A DNA stretch of 64,000 nucleotides, taken from contig NC_088780.1 in NCBI RefSeq assembly GCF_958450345.1, positions 47,484,033 to 47,548,032 of the forward strand, in the 5' to 3' direction. Positions 1-10,299 of the stretch are shown here, in pieces; position 1 is the stretch's first letter; each line of letters begins with the position of its first letter. The notes below the pieces were generated by a model. The model did no database searches and was not told where the DNA came from. It worked only from the letters and a program-made list of their open reading frames with translations. The position numbers were made by a program, and so were the translations under genes. The DNA comes from Calliphora vicina. Taxonomy: Eukaryota > Arthropoda > Insecta > Diptera > Calliphoridae.

Positions 1-444
1 TCCAATATAAATTTTTCCTTTCACTGGGTAGTTGGAGTTGGAGTCGCATATCCACCAGATTTTTATTCCGTATTTGGCTAGTTTTTATGGAATATATTAT
101 AAGTAGCGCGTGCGGCCTCTGTACGGAAACAATTGCTCATCAAGTGTTATCTAGCTATCCGGGATATATCGATGCTCCAAGTTTTTCATGAGCATGTTCC
201 AAACGTCGCCGATGGTGGCCGATTTACTTTCTACTGGTCGAGCGGATCATGTACTGCTATTGTCAAATCGATTGTACTTGAGAATCTGTTTATATCGGAT
301 AACAGATATCGTCACCTGGTAGATTGGGTTTCCATTAATGTCCCACAACTCAGGAGCAGGGTGATTGTTTGACACAAATATGCCGGAAAACAAAGTAAGA
401 CAAATAAAAACATATATTTGGTTTTCCGTCACTGGAATTAACAC
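1..444 (-). pseudogene. piggyBac-like transposase relic, truncated by window edge
   Basis: One minus-strand frame is readable across the whole interval despite four in-frame stops (one TGA, one TAG, two TAA) and no frameshift. It carries the piggyBac family signature: a PELWDINGNPIYQVTISVIR block, RYKQILKYNRFDN, then LDEQLFPYRGR, KYGIKIW and CDSNSNYPV. In the family these are the region ahead of and within the RNase H-like catalytic core. The first catalytic aspartate (LDEQ, codon near 139-141) and the second (CDS, codon near 43-45) are both still present. The remaining third of the core and the C-terminal cysteine-rich domain lie outside the window to the left. No initiator methionine was identified. 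Family assignment is confident; the gene is dead. Confidence 0.82.
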
Positions 445-457
445 ACAATTTGTTCAT

Positions 458-661
458 AGGTCTGCACAGACCTGGTTATGTCGTTTGAACCAAAATATTT
501 GAAAATCTGGATTAAACCGAATCCGGAACCACAATGGGTTTGATTGTTTTCTCATTGTGCCCGGTGAATGTTGCTCCAGGAAGTCATGAAAGGATTTGTC
601 TTTAACACGAAAAACGATAAAGTTATACACACGTTTATATGCAAAAGGTCTGCACAGACCT
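458..661. repeat. Pair of identical 16-bp palindromes
   Basis: AGGTCTG-CA-CAGACCT occurs at 458-473 and again at 646-661, each followed by GGTTAT. The two lie just upstream of the piggyBac relic, and the second is about 20 bp from the decayed end of repeat A. They could be sub-terminal repeats of an element, but no matching ends were found. Confidence 0.6.
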
Positions 662-679
662 GGTTATAGCTCCGAGGGT

Positions 680-1112
680 TAAGCCAGACCATATAATACC
701 CTACACTGAGTAAATGAGAAAATACATCTATTTTTTTAAATTGCAATAATTTATTTTCTTGAATGATTTTCGGAATTGGGCCTTATATAGGAGCTATGAT
801 CAATTATTGACCGATCATAATAAAAATTTGTGTATATCCCTATATAAATCAAACATTTATGACCTATAAAGTCCTATTTCGGGGGGACATTTGAATAGGG
901 GCTAGGTGAATTAATGGACCAATTTCGTTATTGGGCCGAGAAAAACAAAACTTGATCGAAATACACAAAGTTTACATGGACAGCCGACCAGACTGACATC
1001 GATTAACCGACTGTGTCTATATACTTGCAAGTAGGTGTTTGAGTAATATTTTTGGGCATTAAAAACATCAGCACAAACCAATTATAGCCTCCCCAATATG
1101 GTGCAGGGTATA
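680..1112 (-). mobile_element. DINE-1-like repeat A, truncated copy
   Basis: Reverse orientation. The 5' end of the element lies near 1112 (reads TATACCCTGCACCATATTGGGGAGG on the minus strand) and the decayed terminal hairpin near 680-705. It shares the blocks ATTTTTGGGC, CAGCCGACCAGAC, CCATTTTGACC-type text and TCCCATATAAGGCCC with the better copies at 38948-39604 and 46709-48707. The spacing and hairpin-plus-CTTGTTTT end resemble the non-autonomous Helitron-like DINE-1/INE-1 elements of Drosophila. No coding capacity. Confidence 0.65.
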
Positions 1113-2885
1113 ATAAGGTTTGTCACCTGCTTTCTATTTTAATATAAACAATTAGATTTTCTTTTGAATTACTTTTGAAATTTGCAAGTCAAATTTGTGT
1201 TGCTAACCGAAAAGGTTGGTTCTGAAATCTAAATCATTGAACTTGCAACAAATTCAAGACTTCTCTTATCATATTAATAAATCAAATTAGATGAATGCAA
1301 TCCCACAGAAGGAGGGATTTAAGTATTAAAATTTTAAGTACCTTAATATAATCCTTTTTAACAACAACTTTTCACAATATTTTCCAACAGCATTTATAAA
1401 TGATTTTGACCAACACGTTGCAACGCTTAAAGCCACTTCATAGAATTTCTATTTGAAAAGCCGCCTCACGTTCAATTGTTTAAAAAACACTCGTACTTGC
1501 GATTAATTGTCTTTAAGTACGCATCTTTTTCTATAACTTCCATAATAAAATGAGAAAATCATCGTTTACAAGTATTTTCTATTTCAGTATTTTCTGTGGT
1601 GTTTTGTTTTGTTTTTAAGTCACGCAATAATTATTGAAATTGCGCGATTTTTTTTTGCTATCCCCACCAAATGCACATACAAACAGACAGGCGGACAGAC
1701 AGACCGACGGACAGAACGGCAGACAAACAAACAGAAACTATTACATGATTCACATTGTGTGCAGTTATTTGGTGGTTTGTTGCACAAAAATCAATGAAAA
1801 ATTTTCTTCTATCTCTCTAATATTTGTACGTATAAATATTGTATCTAACTATGTTTATATGTACGTCTGTACATACTTTATTTATACGTTTGTATCTGCT
1901 TGTATGTTTAATGTATTTAGTGTTTTCTTGCTTCTCGGTTTGATAGAGTGTGGGAATTAGTTTTTGGTTTTTCAATTGGTTAAATGCGAAAAGCATAAAA
2001 AATGCATAGAAGTATGAAATGAAAATATTGCTAAGCATATTAATGGCAGACTTACCACTATAACGCGCAAAAAATAAAGAAAAAATTTGTATTGTGTAAT
2101 TAATTTTGTTTAGTTTTTTCTTCACTTGAAATGTTTAATGTTGTTTCCGATGGCTGGGTTAAAGTCCAAACAAATTACAATACTGTTGACATCTAGATAT
2201 TTATTAAAGTTCAGAATGTGTATAAGTGGGGGTACTTGCATAATATATTTGGTAGTTTAGTTTGTGTTATAAACTTAATGCGATTAGTTGCTACTGTGTT
2301 AACTTATCACTAGGTAAATTGAAAAATAGTGATATACTGAATTGTTATAAAAAGATAAAGCGTTTGTAATTCTAGAGAGATTTAAAAGATAAGCAAAGTG
2401 TCTAAATATTGTCAAACTAAGACGAATTTTAAGCTTATAAAATCAACACCTTCGTAAAGGTATAATTTCTATTAAAATATTGAACATTTTATGGACCTGG
2501 TTCAAAATAAAATATCCCTGCACACTTTTAAGTTCTATTAAGTAGCAGCTGAAACCGTTCGGCGTTGCTTGCCCTTAGAAAACATCTGTTTTATATTGCT
2601 TCTCGATCTCGATTCTAATATAGAGCGTCGGACAAATCTAAAACATGGACTTCCCCGACCTGACTTCGCACCCGAAACCATTATTATTTTTAGCCATTTA
2701 ACGGCGGATGAGGTGGTCATATGACAAAGTTGTAGCAGATATCTACAAGTACAGTGCCATACTATGCCCTTAAAAAAGAAACGAATCTATTTAAGGCAAA
2801 TGGGATATTATATTCATGAATTCATCTTAACGCCTGAGGAAATACAAAATTTCTCGTTTTTCTATTTGGACTAAAAATATATAAA
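1113..2885. other. Unassigned AT-rich sequence with an ACAG-rich microsatellite
   Basis: No gene or element recognised. An imperfect (ACAG/ACGG)n tract lies at about 1679-1735. The short open frames here have no recognisable motif. 2500-2720 is less AT-rich than its surroundings but no homology was seen. Confidence 0.5.
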
Positions 2886-3290
2886 TTATTTGGTGTGCCA
2901 ATTCGGTGAAAAACCGTGTGAAAAACATGAATTTTCCAAATGTATGCCAGCAATAGTCAAATGTTGGCTTTGTGCATTGGTAATGGTTATAGCAAAGGCA
3001 AGGCGAAACAGGAACTGGTGTCGCTTGAATTCAAATGTCAAGTCATTGGAAATCATTGGTATACGTGGAATCAGTGCGTCTTCGCCTTTGAATCTGTCAC
3101 TTGTTGCCTCAGCTAAATTTGGTGAACATTTTTTGATGGTCAATCTTGTTCCGTTGTATAATTTTGCGCGTTTAAGTTGCGAAGAAGCATTATCGGTGAT
3201 CCAACAATCAATGTTAATACAGTCCAGCTGGTTCCAATGAATTCTAAAATTTAAAAGAAACTTCCTATCATCATTGGGAAGCTGAAGCAA
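2886..3290 (-). pseudogene. Helitron helicase C-terminal relic
   Basis: The 134-codon open minus-strand frame matches the C-terminal end of the PIF1-like helicase of Helitron Rep/Hel proteins. In order: LYNGTRLTIKK (family consensus LCNGTRLxVKK), FKGEDALIPRIP (FKGExVLIPRIP), FEFKRHQFLFRLAFA (FKRxQFPxRLAFA), then ITITNAQSQHL in place of the usual TINKAQGQT, and IHLENSCFSHG. The key lysine and glycine of the last motif are changed (NKAQGQ to TNAQSQ), so activity is unlikely even though the frame is open. It is truncated after CFSHG, where intact proteins continue into LYVALSR. Orientation is opposite to the helicase fragments at 3690-5690. Confidence 0.82.
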
Positions 3291-3689
3291 TGATCCAATT
3301 CTGTTTTTAGTTGCTCCGAAGGATGTAAATTGAAAGCATGTGTTGTACTTTCGGATATTTTGAAGGAAGGCTTAGAAATCGGAGTGGAAATTAGCCAACA
3401 ATTATTGAACTTTACCGTTCGAATAGCACAATCCTGGGGATTCCATAGGGAACTTCAAAACGCTGCAATGTAAGCAAAGGTTTGTTCACTGCGCCAATCA
3501 GTACGTCCTTGTGATTCCTGTACTCATTAGATGGGCCCCTACATCAGCAGCAATGAAGCGGTATCCTATAGTTTAACATCTAGCTGTTCATTTGGCCAGC
3601 ATATTAATTTCACCAAGCAAAACGCTGAAAATAGAGCACAGCAATCGCCACACAACACTTTCACCGTTTTCTTCGTTTTGTGTTCAATT

Positions 3690-4385
3690 GACAATTTCTC
3701 GAAATTCCCAAATATTACGATTGGAACACGTCCTCAAAGAAGTTCATGATTAGGATGCGCGGAGCGATTGTCAAAGAATATGTTGATGTGTATTTTTCTC
3801 ATTCCTTGGGACGTGTCTTCACCGTTCATTAGAAGAATGCAGAATGTTATTATTTGCGATTGTTATTTCATAGGATCAAAGGTCCGATATCATTCGCCGC
3901 ATTATGAATCATCGATGGAAACGAATGGCAAACATATCGAGAAGCGTGTTTCAGATTGGGGCTGCTTGAAAGTGATCAGCATTGGAACACAACACTAACA
4001 GAGGCATCACTCATATGTCATGCCAAACAAATTCACACTTTGTTTGCGATTATTTTAAAAAACATGTTCATCATCAAATCCACGAGAACTGTGGGAAATG
4101 CATCGCGAATATTATCAGGCAATCTCGCGTAGATGACCCTAACCAGTAGTCTTCAGACGATATTTTCCACATAGATCTACTGCTGAATAAAGACATGTAC
4201 ATATACATTAACAACCAAGCCATAACTGACCTAGGAATGACGGTTTTAGTACGTGACATAAACATTTTGCATGACCTGCTGCGAAAACAGCATGTGAACC
4301 AGCAAAAACAATATGTGAAAACTCAAACCAAACGTTTCGCTCCTGATCAGAGAAATATTTTGAAAAGATCCTGGCCTTCGTTTCG
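3690..4385 (+). pseudogene. Helitron helicase central-region relic, copy 1
   Basis: Reading from about 3690 gives EIPKYYDWN, LGRVFTVH, NAECYYLRLLFHRIKGP, TYREACFRLGLLESDQHW and LTEASLICHAKQIHTLFAIIL. These are the linker between the Rep and helicase domains of Helitron proteins (consensus IPxYYTWN, GRxYxVxPxxxExFYLRLLLxxVxGPTSF, TFREACxxLGLLxxDxxW). Two stops interrupt it (after VH and after AAL). A frame change near 4130 leads into FHIDLLLNKDMYIYINNQ...FAPDQRNIL, the segment that precedes the Walker A motif. The Walker A itself is absent. A near-duplicate lies at 5140-5690, on the far side of the fold-back element. Confidence 0.8.
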
Positions 4386-4392
4386 TTCCTGA

Positions 4393-5141
4393 TCAGAAAA
4401 AGGTGCAGTGAAATAAGGCCATAGGTAATAAGGCCATATGGCCTTATTGCACATTGCGTTGAGAAATAAGACCATATGGCTTTATTACCACCGAGGGAGT
4501 GAAAGAAAGTCATATTGAATTAATGGTCAAAGTGGAAATAAAACCATATCAGTGTAAAATAGTTTGTTATAATTACAAACATATGTATAGTTATTTTCTC
4601 GTGACAGGCGACAAAAAAAATATTTTATAATCATTTGCAGGAAAGGCTTCATTTAGCAAAGCCGCCTGCCGCGTTCCATGTAGGAAAAAGCCCCTAAGAG
4701 CGGCCGCCGGTCGCCAATAAAAAAAACCTTTTCCTGCGAAACCGAATAGTTGCAAGCCATACTACTGAGTGCAAAAACACTTGTCTTCGCAAATAAAGTT
4801 CTTCTGCATGGCGGCCTGCGGCCGCTCTTAGGGACTTTCTCCTCCATGGAACGCAGCAGGCGGCTTCGCTAAATAAAGCCTTTCTTGTAAATAAATTATT
4901 AAAAAATACTTTTTTTTTGGAGTGGATGTTCCTTAATTTTTGATTGAACTTTCTTTTTTTGTCAAATTAAATAAATCATTTAAGCAAACAAAAAATTTTC
5001 TAAGATGCAATAATGCCATAATGGCTTTATTTCACTACCTCGGTGGTAATAAAGCCATATGGTCTTATTTCTCAACGCAATGTGCAATAAGGCCATATGG
5101 CCTTATTACCTATGGCCTTATTTCACGGCACCTCAGAAAAA
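4393..5141. mobile_element. 731-bp fold-back DNA element with 9-bp target duplication
   Basis: The element (4402-5132) begins GGTGCAGTGAAATAAGGCC and ends with the complement GGTGCCGTGAAATAAGGCC. The two roughly 105-110-bp arms (about 4402-4512 and 5022-5132) are almost identical in inverted orientation. Each arm contains a 22-bp perfect palindrome AATAAGGCC...GGCCTTATT. The flanks carry a perfect 9-bp duplication TCAGAAAAA (4393-4401 and 5133-5141). Long arms with a 9-bp duplication fit Mutator-like or Foldback-type elements; the superfamily is an inference. No transposase is present. Confidence 0.85.
4634..4891. repeat. Nested GC-rich inverted repeat
   Basis: Inside the fold-back element, the arm beginning GCAGGAAAGGCTTCATTTAGC runs through GCCGCCTGC, CGTTCCATG and GAGCGGCCGC. 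It is matched in reverse complement by the segment ending at 4891, with arms of about 82 bp. Each arm holds one GCGGCCGC. Composition is strikingly GC-rich against the surrounding AT-rich DNA. It could be an independent nested MITE or the core of the fold-back element; no clear target duplication was found. Confidence 0.7.
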
Positions 5142-5690
5142 TATTGACAAAGACTCTGGACTTTTACATCAACGTATCTACAACGTTTATCCGAATAATG
5201 CTGAATGTTATTATTTGCGATTGTTGTTGCATAGGATCAGAGATCCAACATCATTCGCCGGCTTAAGAACCATCGATGGAAACGAATGCCAAACTTATCG
5301 AGATACAAGGTTCCAGATTGGGGCTGCTTTGGAACACAAAACTAACAGAGGCATCACTCACATGTCACCCCAAATATATACGCACAATATTTGCGATTGT
5401 TTTAACAATATGCTCATCCTCGAATCCATGAGAACTGTGGGAAATTTATCACGAAATCTCATGCAATCATGCGTAAATGACCAAACCAGCCGTATTCAGA
5501 CGGTATTTTCAACCAAGCTCTACTGCTGATTGATGTGCATATCCATTAACAACAAAGTCTTAACTGACCCAGTAATGCCGGCTTCAATACGGAACATAAA
5601 CAGTTTGCAAGATATATATCTGGTGCCAGAACAGTACTTCGATGTGAACCATCAAAAACGCATAACATTAAGCAACTTATACACTGGAAT
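5140..5690 (+). pseudogene. Helitron helicase central-region relic, copy 2
   Basis: An open frame of about 130 residues reads IYNVYPNNAECYYLRLLLHR, DPTSFAGLRTIDG, CQTYRDTRFQIG, then after one stop SINNKVLTDPVMPASIRNINSLQD. It is collinear with copy 1 at 3690-4385 but better preserved in the LRTIDG block. After that block it diverges by an apparent deletion (the LTEASxICHxxQI segment reads as GITHMSPQIYTHN). The order block-1, 9-bp-TSD element, block-2 shows the tandem duplication predates insertion of the fold-back element, because the TCAGAAAAA flank joins the blocks cleanly. It runs directly into the 20-bp minisatellite. Confidence 0.8.
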
Positions 5691-7449
5691 TTTACTAAAG
5701 ACACTGGTCTTTTACTAAACACACCGGTCTTTTACTAAAGGCACTGGTCTTTTACTAAAGACATTGGTCTTTTACTAAAGACACTGTGTTTTTACTAAAT
5801 ATACTGTCTTTTTACTAATGACACTGTCTTTTTACTAACGACATTATCTTTTTACTAAAGACACTGTCTTTTTACTAAAGACACTGTCTTTTACTAAAGA
5901 CACTGGTCTTTTACTAAAGACCCTGGTCTTTTACTAAAGACCCTGGTCTTTTACTAAAGACACTGGTCGTTTACTAAAGACACTGGTCTTTTACTAAAGA
6001 CACTGGGCTTTTACTAAAGACACTGGTCTTTTTACTAAAGACACTGTCTTTTTACTAAAGACCCTGGTCTTTTACTAAAGACCCTGGTCTTTTACTAAAG
6101 ACACTATTCTTTTACTAAAGACACTATTCTTTTACTAAAGACACTGGTCTTTTACTAAAGACACTGGTCTTTTACTAAAGACACTGGTCTTTTACTAAAG
6201 ACACTGGTCTTTTACTAAAGACACTGGTCTTTTACTAAAGACACTGGTCTTTTACTAAAGACACTGGTCTTTTACTAAAGACCCTGGTCTTTTACTAAAG
6301 ACCCTGGTCTTTTACTAAAGACCCTGGTCTTTTACTAAAGACACTGGTCTTTTACTAACGACACTGGGATTTTACTAAAGACACTGGTCTTTTACTAAAG
6401 ACACTGGTCTTTTACTAAAGACACTGGTCTTTTACTAAAGACACTGTCTTTTTACTAAAGACCCTGGTCTTTTACTAAAGACCCTGGTCTTTTACTAAAG
6501 ACACTGGTCTTTTACTAAAGACACTGGTCTTTTACTAAAGACACTGGTCTTTTACTAAAGACACTGGTCTTTTACTAAAGACACTGGGATTTTACTAAAG
6601 ACACTGGGATTTTACTAAAGACACTGGTCTTTTACTAAAGACACTGTCTTTTTACTAAAGATACTGTCTTTTTACTAATGACACTGTCTTTTTACTAACG
6701 ACATTATCTTTTTACTAAAGACACTGTCTTTTTACTAAAGACCCTGGTCTTTTACTAAAGACCCTGGTCTTTTACTAAAGACCCTGGTCTTTTACTAAAG
6801 ACCCTGGTCTTTTACTAAAGACCCTGGTCTTTTACTAAAGACCCTGGTCTTTTACTAAAGACCCTGGTCTTTTACTAAAGACCCTGGTCTTTTACTAAAG
6901 ACCCTGGTCTTTTACTAAAGACCCTGGTCTTTTACTAAAGACCCTGGCTTTTACTAAAGACACTGGTCTTTTACTAAAGACACTGGTCTTTTACTAAAGA
7001 CCCTGGTCTTTTACTAAAGACCCTGGTCTTTTACTAAAGACCCTGGTCTTTTACTAAAGACCCTGGTCTTTTACTAAAGACCCTGGTCTTTTACTAAAGA
7101 CCCTGGTCTTTTACTAAAGACCCTGGTCTTTTACTAAAGACACTGGTCTTTTACTAAAGACACTGGTCTTTTACTAAAGACACTGGTCTTTTACTAAAGA
7201 CACAGTCTTTTTACTAAAGACACTGTCTTTTTACTAATGACACTGTCTTTTTACTAATGACACTGTCTTTTTACTAACGATATTATCTTTTTACTAACGA
7301 CATTATCTTTTCACTAAAGACACTGTATTTTTACTAAAGACACTGTCTTTTTACTAATGACACTGTCTTTTTACTAACGACATCATCTTTTTACTAAAGA
7401 CACTGTCTTATTACTAAAGACACTGTCTTTTTACTAAAGACGCTGTCTT
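5681..7449. repeat. 20-bp minisatellite, about 88 units, each unit a hairpin
   Basis: Consensus unit CTTTTACTAAAGACACTGGT. The main variants are ACCCTGGT, ACACTGTCTTT (extra T, one G lost) and ACACTGGGAT. AAAGACC-CT-GGTCTTT is self-complementary (7-bp arms, CT loop), as is GGTCTTT-TACT-AAAGACC. The ACCCTGGT variant pairs perfectly while the common ACACTGGT form has one mismatch. A multi-unit block with TACTAATG, TACTAACG and ACATTATC recurs near 5810, 6660, 7215 and 7350, showing higher-order duplication. The array starts where the helicase relic ends. Confidence 0.97.
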
Positions 7450-8816
7450 TGGCAATCCGCAACTAGCATACCATTTTGCTAAACATTCCGGGACGGTATC
7501 AGCATAGTGTCTCTCGATAGAGACGAAATGATACATTACACTTTCTAAATCTCATGTAGCATACGAGGTGCACATAAATCCCGGCATCTACAAGATGACA
7601 ACTATACAAAATCAGTAACTCTGAAATGTCCCAAATTTTTTAATACCATTGACAGAACATCGATTTTTGACCAAATACTATCCAAAAATCAGAAGGTGCC
7701 ATAAGATTTTTAATAAAGTCAGAAAGAACGAACACTGCCCAACCATCAGTTGTTAATGCATTTCTAAAAAGAAAAATTATTCTGATATTTAATTGCTGTA
7801 AAAAGTATTGAATTTTAATGTCCATGCGATAGATATTCATTAAGCCAATATAGTTGTTAAACGTGCATATTAATATGTCATTTGCACTAGTTTTCTTTAA
7901 ACTATGCAAAAATATCTTATTAATTAAAATTTTAAAAATTCTTTAACGCATTAAATTCAATCGATAAAGAAAAATAGCTTTTAATTGAAACTCAAAAGTT
8001 CAGTTTTAATTGCTTTAACATAGAATTTATTGTTAAAATACTTTTTTATTCAACGCAAAATTATAATGATAGAAAACAATTTCTCTTTTTACCAGTTGCA
8101 GTTTATACTCAATAGAATTGAAACTGAAAATCCACTTTAAATGTTATGATTTGACTTGCTATAAACACAATTACGATCCATTAACTATTGCCACTTGTTA
8201 TTTTCTCGGCTAAAACATTCATTCAGCCAGTCAGACAGTCAGTCAGTTAGTCCCGTCATTCATTGTATGAATTTTTAAACAGAGCCGGCTAGAGACACTC
8301 CGTAATATAGAAAACAGATGCTGAGTTGAAGTCACCAAGATCTAGAATTAAATGGAATCAAAGTAAACGGTTTTTGTTGATGAGTTGAAACAATTAAAGC
8401 AGCATTGAATTACAATGCACTTAGAATTAGAATTGGTATGAAATTATAAAAAGAAATACATGCAGTATTTGCTCATGCTGGCGTAATGATAAATGATGGT
8501 GAGAGCACAAAAAAGTGGCAGGGACTGGGTATGAATTTTAAAACAATTGCTACTGTATTGAATTTTAGTTGCTATTCAGCTGGTATAATATACTTAGGAG
8601 CATTTTGTTAAGAGCACATGGTTTTTGTTTTGAAGTTGTATCTGAGTGAATGTGACAGATATATTAAAAACTAGAATAACTATTATAAGAATTAATCGCA
8701 AAACAAGCATGTAGCTCAAATAAATGCAAACCTAAGCCATCGATGTACCTCTGAACTTTAACTTAAACCCCTCGAAAGCTACCCTAAAATTATCAACAAA
8801 AATCCATTTTTGAAAG
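7450..8816. other. Unassigned AT-rich sequence; 16-bp palindrome at 7509-7524
   Basis: GTCTCTCGATAGAGAC is a perfect palindrome 60 bp beyond the minisatellite. Helitron 3' ends carry such a hairpin, but no CTRR end follows within the expected distance. A short CAGT/CAGA-rich tract lies at 8223-8255. Nothing else recognised. Confidence 0.5.
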
Positions 8817-9106
8817 CCGTCAGCAAACCCTTTAAAAAAATTGTTTGATTCATCCTCCCAGCACCAGTCATGGAGCTTCAATCAAGATATTGGTTAATCA
8901 AACTGTGAAATACAATATATTAATACGAAAATATAAAATCAACAAGGTATAGTGAGAAGGACCGTCAGCAAACCCTTTAAAAAAATTGTTTGATTCATCC
9001 TCCCAGTACCAGTCATGGAGCTTCAATCAAGACATTGGTTAATCAAACTGTGAAATACAATATATTAATACGAAAATATAAAATCAACAAGGTATAGTGA
9101 GAAGGA
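8817..9106. repeat. Recent 145-bp tandem duplication
   Basis: 8817-8961 and 8962-9106 start CCGTCAGCAAACCC and end GTATAGTGAGAAGGA. By eye they differ at only two sites (CAGCACCAG/CAGTACCAG and AGATATTGG/AGACATTGG). No coding content. Confidence 0.95.
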
Positions 9107-9279
9107 ATATCCAAAAGCGTTAGAGACCACCACAGTAGTCAGGAGATATCAGAGACAAATTTTAAGTATTTTTTGTTCTTAAGCTACTCAAGTGCACATC
9201 TTTTGGTTATTAATCGATAGGTTTCAGTACATGTGAAGATTCATGTTCAACATTTCCTTCGCTATTCGATACATAATGT

Positions 9280-9590
9280 AGTGTATTTTATTCAAGACAC
9301 AGGACTTTTACAAAAGAAACAAGTCTTCTAAAAAAGACTCTGGAATTTTTTAAAGACACTAGTCTTTTGCCAAAGATACTGGTCTTTTACAAAAGACACT
9401 GGTCTTTTTCTAAAGTCACTGGTCTCTTACAAACGACACTAGTCTTTCAATAAAGACATTGATCATTTACAAATAATAACTACACTGGTATTTTAATATG
9501 GACACTGGTGCTTTTCTAAAAACACTGATCCTTAAGTAAAGACACTTGTCTTTTACAAAAAAAGCTGGTCTTCCAAGACATAGGTCTGCA
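9280..9590. repeat. Decayed array related to the 20-bp minisatellite
   Basis: About 14 imperfect units of the form CTTTTACAAAAGACACTGGT (TACAAAAG or TAAAGACA variants), with irregular spacing. The unit is clearly the same repeat as at 5681-7449 but far more diverged. It lies about 1.8 kb downstream with unrelated DNA between. Confidence 0.8.
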
Positions 9591-10299
9591 ATAGGCCAAC
9601 TACAACAGCAGTGAAAATGAGATGATGTCATAATGTTTCTTGTCTCAAGTGCTCCAAGAGCCCATTGATCTATTTTGTATGTGGTGGATCTGGAACAACC
9701 AAAAAGCTCGATCTACATTTCTGAGTTCCCAGATTATTACTATTCAATCTGCTTAACTAAAATAAATTAATTAAAAAACATTAAATCTGCTCTTAATAAA
9801 ACTATCAGCACTATAACTATGTATATACTTGTGGAAACATAGCTAATATTTACAAACATTTTGGTTTCCAGCTACAATTAAAACTATGAAAAAAACTTCA
9901 TAATTATTAATTAAATAATATCGCAGATAACTTAAAGGCAGACGATTTAATGAATTGTTATTACAACTCGTGACTGGCAAGAAATTATACTGAAAAAATT
10001 CACTACTAGTCTATGTGTAAGAAAGCAAGTAATATTTTACTTAATACATGAAATAGTTCTTCAGTGAGTTGTAGTGAAATCTCAAAAGCCCCTACTTGAA
10101 ATGAAATCCTAGACATATTTTAGATATTTAGTAAATTTAAAGAAAAAAAAATATCAAAAAACTTTTAAAATTATAATTTATTTTAATATAAAAAGCTTAA
10201 TCCTTAAGCATCCCTCTTCTTGTTTATATGACATTGAGGATCTTTTTAGAAGTAAATGGTCTTTTATTAAGCGCTTTCTATCTTTAAATTTAAAAAAAG
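9591..10299. other. Unassigned AT-rich sequence
   Basis: No gene, terminal inverted repeat or known repeat recognised. Confidence 0.5.

Noticed and set aside
1609..1960. Open frames with QTDRQTERQTNK
   Set aside because: Translation of the ACAG microsatellite.
5681..7449. CRISPR-like array
   Set aside because: Repeats are contiguous 20-bp units with no unique spacers, in a eukaryotic context; it is a minisatellite.
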